Assembly: GCA_036936625.1 (NCBI GenBank)
Contig: JAUPFT010000026.1
Coordinates: 42,493,513-42,557,512, forward strand
Source of the DNA: Parnassius smintheus behrii
Lineage: Eukaryota > Arthropoda > Insecta > Lepidoptera > Papilionidae
Direction of reading: 5' to 3'
Length of the DNA: 64,000 bases
The notes beneath the pieces were generated by a model that was given only the letters and a program-made list of their open reading frames with translations, did not search any database and had not been told where the DNA came from. A program made the translations under genes and the position numbers. Below are positions 11,060 to 19,940 of this stretch, one piece after another. Each line of letters begins with the position of its first letter. Position 1 is the stretch's first letter.

Positions 11060-11947
11060 CTGCAACAGTAAACCTGCGCTCAGCGTCTCGACGGGCGAAA
11101 CTTAGTCCACTAGTTAATTATGCAGGTGAATAAAAATTTAAAGCCGATGTTAAACAAGGTTTTCAGGGCGTGATCAGATGAAGATGAGTAATGAACTTGA
11201 TTAGAATAGCAGGAAACAACGATCAAAAACTTCTGTTGATCACACTGACGTATCGTCTGTCCATTGGTTAACCATGATGAAAATAGGATTATGATATTGT
11301 GTTCTTTGTATCATCCTAAGCATTGATTCAAGCACCTCTCGAAATATAAGCCGGTTTAGCAGAGCGCTATTTTTATAAAATTGAAATGACAAGCAATCTT
11401 ACAATCCACCTGATGTTAATCAAGACTATTGACCCCGCAACCAATTTTAATCAAAGAAGACTGCACATGTGTTGTCTGTAATGATACTAACTCTCTATAC
11501 CTTTCAGACTAGAACATAGCAGGTATTACTGCTTGGTGGAAGAAACATACGACAGCTATGCTTCGAATAGTTTGTAATACTTCTTATTAGATAGCTTTTG
11601 ATTGGTAAATGAGTACAAGACTAATGCATTACTGTCAAAACATGAATTATAAGCTGGATAAAGATTAGCCTCGTCGTGAAGGTGAAGCGATATTTTACGA
11701 TACTGAATTGTAAAGATCTCTAGTCTATAATACGAACCTCCATCACGAAATTGCATTGAGGCAATGCATTTATTACAACATATGAATTAAAAGTAGATCT
11801 AGTGTTTAATAGCCACATCACGCATTTCAAATTATATTTTCATTATTATAACTTAATGCTTTACACCATTATGATGTTTTGATTAAATTCGATAACAAAT
11901 TCTAGAAAACATAAAAGTGAAGTAATAAAGATATATGTATCTGCGTA
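11060..11947. other. Skeletor intron, no recognised feature
   Basis: AT-rich intron sequence between the terminal exon acceptor and the S1 SINE. No exon, repeat or RNA gene recognised. Short frames here (for example 11556-11756) look random. Confidence 0.6.
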
Positions 11948-12240
11948 AGCTAAGCTGCGAAGAGTACGCGCAGGCACAGGCGCACTCTCTTTTCCCTCAC
12001 TCTCATAGTCCCACGGGACGGTAGTCCGACATGACCGGAGAGAGATCGGGCGCAAGACCGACGGCTTTACATGCTTTCCAAAGCACGAGTGTAAAACATC
12101 TTCAGCTTTCTAATTCCATACTGCTACTGAGATTTTCTTGACAGAAAAATTCAATAAATAATTTTGTTCCGACCCTGGTTTCGAATCCAGGGCCTGCATA
12201 ATTAGCAAACGCATTTATGACCACAAGACCAAGGAGGCAG
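11948..12240 (-). mobile_element. tRNA-derived SINE (family S1)
   Basis: Same layout as the copy at 1855-2220: tRNA-like head at the right end (B-box as GGATTCGAAACCA in reverse, and CACAAGACCAAGGAGGCAG), then the body with TTTTCTTGACAGAAAA, ATGCTTTCCAAAGCACG and GCGCAGGCACAGGCGCACTC. Somewhat truncated at the distal end. Confidence 0.75.
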
Positions 12241-12357
12241 TCAAAAAATCAATCTTAACAAGAAATGGATGCATGAAAGTCTTTTCTAATGGCTATACCA
12301 GTTGGAGCTCAATCTCTAAAACAAAGTTATTTATTTATTTTTAATTGTGAGAGATGT

Positions 12358-12615
12358 TTACCATGTAGCGGCAATGTAAGAATATCCAGCACTGCTTATC
12401 CTCCCGTGGGAGTCGTAAGGGGCGACAGAGAAGAGAAACAAATTAGAAGATCGGCGGCAGCGTCTTCCAAATAACGACTAAAAAACCTGCGGTTGCCAAC
12501 ACGCTTGCACACCATAGCAACTGTGGCAAATAGCATTCCTTTGTGGCAATCTATGGGGGAGGCCTGTGTTCAGCAGTCGACTTCAACAGGCACCGAGGCT
12601 GTAAGAATAATGATA
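12358..12615 (+). mobile_element. Short non-autonomous RTE derivative (5' UTR joined to 3' end)
   Basis: About 258 bp. Positions 12358-12520 match the 5' UTR of the RTE at 29404 (GTAGCGGCAATGTAAGAATA, CCCGTGGGAGTCGTAAGGGG, AAAACCTGCGGTTGCCAAC). Positions 12530-12600 match its extreme 3' end (TTTGTGGCAATCTATGGGGG, GAGGCCTGTGTTCAGCAGT), ending in AATAATGATA. The approximately 2.9-kb coding part is missing. The unit is flanked by an 8-bp duplication AGAGATGT (12350-12357 and 12616-12623), so it appears to have moved as a unit, presumably using the RTE machinery. Confidence 0.8.
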
Positions 12616-12903
12616 AGAGATGTGATTACTGTTTCATCGTATATCTCATGATTATTAATGTTGGAAGAATATTGACTTTTTTCATCTGAGTGACCTAATT
12701 CGACGGCCATGTCATTTTTTTTCTTTCTGTCAATGGCTGTTAATGGCTATTCTTTCTTTGGCTGTTATCTACCCCATTTCTTTAGATTCACTAATACTTT
12801 AGTGACTTTTTAGTAATTTAATTATTACATAACGCTTATACTTATACGCTTCGCAATAAGCTCTAAGCTCTCTGAAGTCGATGCAGACACAGAGAGATGT
12901 ATT

Positions 12904-12908
<5 letters not shown>

Positions 12909-12936
<28 letters not shown>
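12909..12936. repeat. (TG)n microsatellite
   Basis: Fourteen TG units, with a short ACACACAC tract at 12960-12969 on the other side of a GC-rich segment. Confidence 0.95.
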
Positions 12937-12976
12937 CACTCCAGTCGCGCGTCGCCGCTGACACACACATTTTGTT

Positions 12977-13016
12977 TAATTTAAAACATATTGGTTTTCC
13001 AATATGTTTTAAATTA
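12977..13016. repeat. Perfect 18-bp inverted repeat, 4-nt loop
   Basis: Left arm 12977-12994 and right arm 12999-13016 are perfect reverse complements around TTTT (core AAAACATATTGG / CCAATATGTTTT). Confidence 0.9.
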
Positions 13017-13079
13017 CACAGCGCTTTTGCGCGGCGGACTTGCAAATTATATGAGTACTGTGTCCAATAGCGAAACTTA

Positions 13080-13180
13080 ATTAGATTTTTTTTAAATAAT
13101 AAGGTAATAAGCGGGCACTCAATCCACCTGATGATAAGTGGATGCTGTGGCCCATAGAAAATGTTGAGAAGACGGTTACT
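13080..13180 (-). repeat. Fragment with the CACCTGATG-type core
   Basis: Contains TCAATCCACCTGATGATAAG and GGATGCTGTGGCCCATAG, the 3' block of family A / Lep1-like repeats in minus orientation. Only this end is recognisable. Confidence 0.45.
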
Positions 13181-13339
13181 CTTTTAATTCTACCTGTGAA
13201 AACTAGTAATTGACTTTCTTTCTCTTATTTTTTTGTTACATATATTACTACTAATATTTGGTGTAATGGAGTCTCATACGCGGCCACACGGGAAGCACTC
13301 AAAATACTGCTGTGAAAATTCGAATAATCGTACATTTGG

Positions 13340-13640
13340 AAGATGATGTTGTGACCAGGATTAGGAAAGGAATTCTTCGGTCGTTTGGTTATGTAAAAGG
13401 AGTGAACGAGAAAAGAGTGGCAAAGCAATTCAAATTGTAGAAATGTACGGCAGAGTTAGCAAAGGACGCTTTAGACCAAAATTTTTCGACGAAATTGACG
13501 ATTGGAGAAATAGGCCAAATTAAGAATATCCTTAATCGGCGGGCATGTATGCGTATGTATATGGGTGTAAAGGAGGTGAGAGAGGTGTGTCAGGATCATG
13601 TCAAATTGAAGTTCGTAGTCTCTGCCTAACCCTCTAGGTG
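13340..13640 (+). pseudogene. Reverse-transcriptase C-terminal tail, decayed LINE family M
   Basis: Broken frames read GYVKGVNEKRVAKQF, then GRVSKGRFRPKFFDEID, then CMRVCMGVKEVREVCQDH. These are typical of the C-terminal end of LINE polyproteins, after the thumb/Cys region, where a WxGHVxRM-like motif and a REVCxDR-like motif occur. Stop codons separate the blocks. Related tails lie at 15453-15575, 49900-50010 and 59640-59885. The clade is not assigned. Confidence 0.6.
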
Positions 13641-14040
13641 ACGGGTGTGAGTGTTTATGTTTGTATTATAAAATAACCAATAAAGCGCAAAACTTCCGTT
13701 ACTAATTTATAACGTTGTAACGTTCATTTGTAGGATTCATTGACCATGTCCTACTTAGAATTTGATTTATAATCTGTACTTTAAGTTAATTGGGACATAT
13801 CAGATATGGGTGTTTTGACACCTCAGTCCAAAAACAAACAATTTTACATATTAGTGAGATGTTGAAAAAGTATAGGCGTGGGCTTTGTTTCAAAACTATG
13901 ACGAAAATTTAATGCAAATAGTTTTTTTAAGTCATTAGGACCTTGTTTCGAACTCTAATGATTAGTTTTGCCATATTTTGGTTATTTCCATTTTGTTTTC
14001 AGTTTTACGTTTTCTCTTTCTGCCTCAGAGTCTGTCTATT

Positions 14041-14105
14041 CATCCTATTCCTATCGTCTTATTTCTGCCATTTGATGGCAGAAACAAGACGATAGGAATA
14101 GGATG
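14041..14105. repeat. Near-perfect 31-bp hairpin, 3-nt loop
   Basis: Left arm 14041-14071 and right arm 14075-14105 are reverse complements except for one A-C mismatch, around the loop TTG. The arms begin CATCCTATTCCTATCGTCTT. No repeat family recognised in the arms. Surrounding sequence 13645-14485 holds no gene; a weak family A 3' block is visible near 14270-14320. Confidence 0.95.
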
Positions 14106-14485
14106 CCATCACTGGTACGTTCCAGTCTGAAAGGCCAGTATAAGCCAGTATAATTTACTGGCAGTCATTTTCGCTTTTCCTTTCATCTAAGTCAGAGGTA
14201 ACAAATGTAGTCACCTATAAGGACCCTGTAGCTTTCTTTATTCGAAGTTGGCTGCGGGTGTCCTTGGTCTGCAGTAACCATTTACCATCAGATGCACTGT
14301 ATGTTCATTTTTTCAGTATCCTTTCGTCCACTTCAGTTTTATAGTAAAAATTTGTTTATATAGGGGTGATGATAAACTTCCGTCTAGGGCGCTTCTTGGT
14401 GACTCTACCTCTCACTCCTACAGCACTACACTTACTTTTTTAATCTTTCTTCATTCATTCTTACGTGTGTAAGCCACCGAAGCAC

Positions 14486-14571
14486 TTCTCATTTAATCCT
14501 GGTCAGGAAACAGTTTTTCAAACTACACTTTCTTATTTTCAATAAATTATTTAAAATAATTCTAGTACCAG

Positions 14572-14653
<82 letters not shown>

Positions 14654-14739
14654 CTGGTACTAGAATTATTTTAAATAATTTATTGAAAATAAGAAAGTGT
14701 AGTTTGAAAAACTGTTTCCTGACCAGGATTAAATGAGAA
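14486..14739. repeat. Perfect 254-bp palindrome with a (TA)n centre
   Basis: Left arm 14486-14575 (begins TTCTCATTTAATCCTGGTC) and right arm 14650-14739 are exact reverse complements. The centre, roughly 14574-14651, is a TA microsatellite which is itself self-complementary, so the whole 254 bp is a palindrome without a unique spacer. Confidence 0.93.
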
Positions 14740-14747
14740 ATGGTTCG

Positions 14748-15175
<428 letters not shown>

Positions 15176-15366
15176 GATATGTCGCGGATACACTTCCTCT
15201 AAAAACTTCACTGCATGTGGACCACACGAACCAATAATCCCTACAGCAAATTGGACAAATATGTAGTCATTTCTCAGATTCACACTTGCGCCATTTACTT
15301 AGTTAAGTCGCCTCTAACAACGCCACCGCGGCTATAAAACGAGGTAACTGAGGACGAATTCATAAA

Positions 15367-15369
<3 letters not shown>

Positions 15370-15452
<83 letters not shown>
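15370..15452. repeat. (TA)n microsatellite
   Basis: Pure TA run ending in GTGTGTGTGT, directly attached to the 3' end of the LINE family M fragment at 15453-15575. Confidence 0.95.
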
Positions 15453-15462
<10 letters not shown>

Positions 15463-15575
15463 ACGTATATAATATATACCTGTCACCCAAATGGCAGAGA
15501 CAACGGACTTCCATTTAGCACAATCCGGACACAGCTCTCTCGTCTCCTTTACATCCATTTACCTACTAATATATG
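15453..15575 (-). pseudogene. LINE family M 3' tail
   Basis: Minus-strand frame reads VKETRELCPDCAKWKSVVSA, matching the REVCxDR-type terminal motif of the fragments at 13340 and 59640. The tail runs into the GTGT/TA microsatellite. The region 15576-16387 that follows has no recognised feature. Confidence 0.55.
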
Positions 15576-16387
15576 CTCATCGGTTAATGGTACTTTAATT
15601 TGGCACATCTTCAATGTGGTATCGCCGATTGGGTCAAAAACAAATAGTTAAAGTAAATTAAAAGGCAATACCGTTAAATTATAAATGCATACCAAATACA
15701 ATTCTTATACATTTTTTGTTCATAAACTTTCAATGACTCAACATAAAGCGGCGTTTATTTTTTTATTATGCTTAATTTGCGTGTCAAGGTTCACACTCCG
15801 ATTAAACCCAAAATGTGCTAATTGGACGACGATCAAGTTAAAATAAGAATTTATAACTTTTAAAGTCGCCGCTGGTCCGCAAAATCGATTAACACCGTGT
15901 CCTAAATAAAGAGAAATTAAAAAAATTTAAGCAACACGCATTTATTATGAGCTGCGAAGATCTGCGAGATAATTGAGTATTCAATAATAAATTATTATTT
16001 TTATTACGCTATTTAAAATAAATATTTTTATTATATTAGTTAATTGTTTAACCTTATATATGTGTTCGTAGAACATGTTGAATTTACGTGCGTTATCAGT
16101 ATCAGTACGTATTCAATCGTATAGAAATTACTTCGGAAAACTCGACCGTATAAAATTCAGGAACACAAAAGTGCGTGCACCGCTGTTTGGGTCTGAACAG
16201 AAACTCAAGAGCATTATGCGGTTGTGTTTCGGTTTATGATGCATTCTTCAATTCGTGATACGTTGTGATAAACATCTTTTAACAATTTAGGAAGTCGTGT
16301 ATATTACCGTTCTAAGTAATACATACTCGCTTCGCTGGGCGCACGATAATATTATATTGCGGAATTAAGATTTTTATTATATAGGAT

Positions 16388-16715
16388 AGGGTGACAAACG
16401 AGCACACAGTCCACCTGATGGTAAGTGGTTACTGTGGCCCATAGACATTTACATCTATCCTCGATTACGAGTCAAAATGCAGATGCGTTGTCACCCGTGA
16501 GGACTAAGATGGAATGCCTCGTTTCTAGTAAAATCATATCTCCTGATCTCTAGACACACCATACAAAACACAGCAGCATTAAGCTACTATTTGACGCTGG
16601 TATTCTGTGAGAGCGTGGTCCTTCCCCGGTCGAGCCGACCCATTCGTGCTACAACTATACTATCTACTAATATAACTGCAGCATGGCTCTACCACGTAAG
16701 TACACCAAGTAAGAT
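16388..16715 (-). repeat. Dispersed repeat family A, full copy
   Basis: Well-preserved minus copy: GGGTGACAAACGAGCACACA, CACCTGATGGTAAGTGG, GTCAAAATGCAGATGCGTTG, GAGAGCGTGGTCCTTCCCC, CATTCGTGCTACAAC, GCAGCATGGCTCTACCACG. Confidence 0.8.
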
Positions 16716-16719
16716 GTAC

Positions 16720-16873
16720 AATATCAAGATTTTTTTTGATGGGATTATCGTAAATTCCGTTCATAGTGAGCGTCTGCATTACGAAATGAGTACCTAACTG
16801 CACTAAATTTCAAGTCAATCGGGTGTATAGTTTTATAGCTCTCGTGATGATTCAGAGTCGATCAGTGGTATTT

Positions 16874-16937
<64 letters not shown>
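16720..16937 (+). mobile_element. TE 3' tail ending in (TA)n
   Basis: Carries AATTTCAAGTCAATCGGGTG, TATAGCTCTCGTGATGATTC and CAGTGGTATTTC followed by a TA run from about 16880 to 16937. I recognise this as a recurrent 3' terminal sequence of a lepidopteran TE, but cannot name its class from sequence alone. Confidence 0.5.
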
Positions 16938-16941
<4 letters not shown>

Positions 16942-17227
16942 CCGGTTGACTGAGCCTTGCTCGGTATTTTTCGCTCGGTTTTTTCTAATTCGTGTGTTTT
17001 GGAAATTATATTTAAATACAAATTACGTACTGATGAAATATAAATAATATTTTTTGATCTTAGCGACATAACAGAAAAAACGGAACTGGTTATTTGAATA
17101 AAAAATCATGAGTGAAATTATTTTAATTTAAATTTTCGTGTTTTTAAAAAATACTAAAAAAAGGGCTCGAAAAAATAGATTTTCTCAAAAAAGAAAGGAA
17201 CTTGAAAAAAAATTTAAAAAAGCCGGT

Positions 17228-17300
17228 CGGTCGGTCTGGGCTCGAACCGGGGTTTTACGATTCTGTGACCGCCCATTATACCAATTAAACTATTTATAAT
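17228..17300 (-). mobile_element. tRNA-like sequence, probably SINE-derived
   Basis: On the minus strand it contains TAGTTTAATTGGTATAA (A-box-like) and CCGGTTCGAGCCCAGACC (B-box GGTTCGAGCCC) at normal spacing. The 5' acceptor-stem half (ATTATAA) does not pair with the 3' half (AGACCGA), so a working tRNA gene is unlikely. Confidence 0.45.
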
Positions 17301-17655
<355 letters not shown>

Positions 17656-17780
17656 GGCGTCAATTACTATAATTTGCAGTATTACAAGCTTGCCAAGGTT
17701 TCGCCTAGTGTTTGATTTGTTAAATAGCTGATGGAAGTGGAATGCAACGAGTAATGTTGGATGGAACGTCCGCCACGTAC

Positions 17781-17918
17781 CTGGGGGGAGACTCCCAACA
17801 TCTTGAGGCTTGGCGGCACGTTGGCGAGTTGCGTTCGCGGCAGCGTGATGTGACCGAAGTTAACGGTGAACGCCTCACACCACACCGCGAAGTGGCCAAT
17901 ATCGAATACTGTCAGCTC
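17781..17918 (-). CDS. Skeletor: Skeletor exon: end of second DM13 domain
   Basis: 138 bp, 46 codons, phase 0 at both ends. Acceptor CTATATTTCTTAG before GAG CTG ACA; donor GTACGT after CCC CAG. It encodes the end of the second DM13 domain: DIGHFAVWCEAFTVNFGHI, then PPSLKMLGVSPQ. The WCEAF motif and the SPQ end match the Drosophila Skeletor family as I know it, where the DOMON part follows. The next exon found in the window, at 11059, starts in the compatible phase. Confidence 0.92.
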
Positions 17919-17944
17919 CTAAGAAATATAGAAAAACACCAATA

Positions 17945-18213
17945 TTTACGTGAACACTTCACATTGAATAAAACTACTTTTACGAATTTTATCGCGTTTA
18001 ATTTAATTGATTTTAATTTCCGACGTTATCATTCGATATTGACGCTATCTAGATAGCCACCGCCATAACATAAGATTTGATAGACCACATATCCTCGCGA
18101 AAGAACATCGATTCCTGCCAAGGATGATTCGTTAAGCTTATGAAATTAAAAAACTTCCTCATTTCAATAGAGAAGGAGACTGGGTGCTAACACTTGCGTG
18201 GGATCCTGTAATT
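17945..18213 (+). pseudogene. Penelope-like element remnant: pLTR plus GIY-YIG endonuclease tail
   Basis: 17945-18050 carries the pLTR blocks TTACGTGAACACTTCACATT and TTTTATCGCG. From about 18070 a broken frame reads RFDRPHILAKEHRFLPRMIR, a stop codon, then EIKKLPHFNREGDW and LAWDPVI. This is the C-terminal end of the GIY-YIG endonuclease of Penelope-like retroelements. It is dead and 5'-truncated, and begins about 27 nt upstream (in gene sense) of the Skeletor acceptor at 17918. Confidence 0.75.
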
Positions 18214-18224
18214 AAAAAAATAAA

Positions 18225-18660
18225 TAATACTAGTTTTTACGGATTTTATCGCGTATATTTAACTATAAATACCCGACGTTTCGAGCGCTTTACAGCACCC
18301 ATGGTCACAAGGGAGACTGAGATGTCATAGTTAACAGCGGTTACCATAGATTAAAATTTAACTTTGGTTCCAATCTACACACAGAATCTAGTGTTCGCGT
18401 AAATATAAGAAATCATTATAAAAAATAAAATTAAACCCATGCATACCACTGCAATAATTCAAGACACAGTTAGTTGATTCTGCGTAGATCGGACCATAAG
18501 TAATAATTAAAAAGCTGAAGATACTCCGAGTTAGCACTGTGATCGGGACGTCAGCCACCTCAGTCCTCCGTGACCATAGGTACTGGATAGCACCAGACAC
18601 GTCGGGAATTAAAATCAAATAAATTAAACGTGATAAAATCTAAAAGTAGTTTTATTAAAT
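18225..18660. mobile_element. Penelope-like pLTR pair in inverted arrangement
   Basis: Left arm reads CTAGTTTTTACGGATTTTAT, then CCCGACGTTTCGAGCGCTTT and ACAGCACCCATGGTCAC. The right arm, 18560-18655, is its imperfect reverse complement (CCGTGACCATAGGTACTGGA, GATAAAATCTAAAAGTAGTT). A copy of the AGTGTTCGCGTAAATATAAG block lies between. Penelope-like elements are known for terminal repeats in inverted and tandem arrangements. Confidence 0.65.
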
Positions 18661-18936
18661 AACTTCAACACTCAAATTTTGAATCTACCTTTGAGAAACG
18701 GGCAATTGTAATTACAATTACAATATCCAGACCGATAAGATTGAGGGACTTTCAAGAAACGAGCTTACTTCTTTTTAAAAGGTCGGCAATTCCCCTGATG
18801 TTGTTCATTGGCGGGGTTGACACCATCAGGTCAGCCGCATCGCAAAAAGGGAAAACTTACAGAAGACCGCGCGACGATCGCACTACGTCTTCTATATTTG
18901 TGTGCAACTTTATATTTAATAAATGCTTCAGCTCAC

Positions 18937-19064
18937 CCCAGGTAGCGTCAGGACGATTGTCTTCTTGTCGTACTTGCGCAGCGGGGTCTCTTTGCCGTTC
19001 TCGTCGGGAATGCGGATGCCCTGCGGTGACGGCTTGTCGCCACGACCCACCCAGAATTTTGCAT
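18937..19064 (-). CDS. Skeletor: Skeletor exon: second DM13 domain, middle part
   Basis: 128 bp. Acceptor TTATTGTTACAG before AT GCA AAA TTC; donor GTGAGC after CTA CCT GGG. The first two bases complete the Asp codon begun by the single G at the end of exon 50231-50069, giving DAKFWVGRG. It continues QGIRIPDENGKETPLRKY and TIVLTLPG, the hallmark DM13 strands. It ends in phase 0 and joins ELTVFDIGHF in the next exon. Confidence 0.93.
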
Positions 19065-19097
19065 CTGTAACAATAAATTTCGTTAATTATGTAGTCC

Positions 19098-19420
19098 AGC
19101 CACAGGTCCGATCCCGACGCAGACTAGCATTTACGCAGGACAGGATTATAAAGCACGATGTTTTAAAGCACATTTGAACTCCCTAAATAAATCATAGTTA
19201 GATGAGATGATAATCCGTCACAACTGGAGAGAGACCACGAGTAGGATCGGCTTTACGTGTTTTCCGAAGTTTTCTCAGGCGTAAAACACTGCCAACTTTC
19301 TGACTACTGGCAGCTGCTGAGAAATTCTGGACGGTAAATCCCAACTGAAATTGGATTTATATTAGAACCCGGGACCATATTATCAGCAGTCGCCTTTGCG
19401 ACTAACGAGGCGGTCGAAGT
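19098..19420 (-). mobile_element. tRNA-derived SINE (family S1), degenerate
   Basis: S1 blocks GACGCAGACTAGCATTTACG, CAACTGGAGAGAGACCACGA, GGCTTTACGTGTTTTCCGAA and a decayed tRNA head at 19360-19420 (GAACCCGGGACC, GCGACTAACGAGGCGG). Its distal end lies about 35 nt from the Skeletor acceptor at 19064. Confidence 0.7.
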
Positions 19421-19493
19421 AGAAGAGAAGTAATAATCGAAAGTAGATCTTTTACTTTTTCTTATTCATCAACCTTGAATTATTAAATATTTC

Positions 19494-19745
19494 TGTCATC
19501 ATCATCACAGCTCAGGACAAGTCCACTGATCAACATAGACCTCCCCAAAGAATGCCACAAAGAGCGGTTCTGAGCCAGATGCTCAATCGACACAACTAAA
19601 CATCAATCGACTAAACTTCTCAAACATCAATCGACTCTTTTAGTGGCGGGCCACCTTACACATCCCCACCGACACCGGGCTGCCGTTCAGGAACCTGTCG
19701 GTTATCGGTTTTTGGAGATATATGGCCGGTCCAATACAGCTTACT
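19494..19745 (-). mobile_element. RTE 3' end fragment, degenerate
   Basis: Starts with CATCATCATCACAGCTCAGG, the antisense of the ATG-repeat tail, and continues AAGTCCACTGATCAACATAG, AATGCCACAAAGAGC and a decayed segment with TTTTAGTGGCGGGCC. It matches the last 200 or so nt of the RTE at 29404-34809 in reverse orientation. Confidence 0.65.
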
Positions 19746-19940
19746 GATCCAATTTATTTATTTATGTGACAATATTTTTAAATCCGTGTGCTTCAATCAA
19801 AAATAGCAACGAGCTTTATCAAAATATAAATTCAGTTTGAATGACTATATCGTCACACAAATAAAAGTATTATTGCGAAATGATATAATCACACACGAGA
19901 GCGGCTCATTTGAATTTGTCCTACAAAATTTTTTATTGTT

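Noticed and set aside
12863..13045. 60-codon frame over the GT tract and hairpin
   Set aside because: Thr-His repeats from GT/AC DNA; composition artefact.
17228..17300. tRNA gene on the minus strand
   Set aside because: Good B-box but the 5' and 3' acceptor halves are not complementary.
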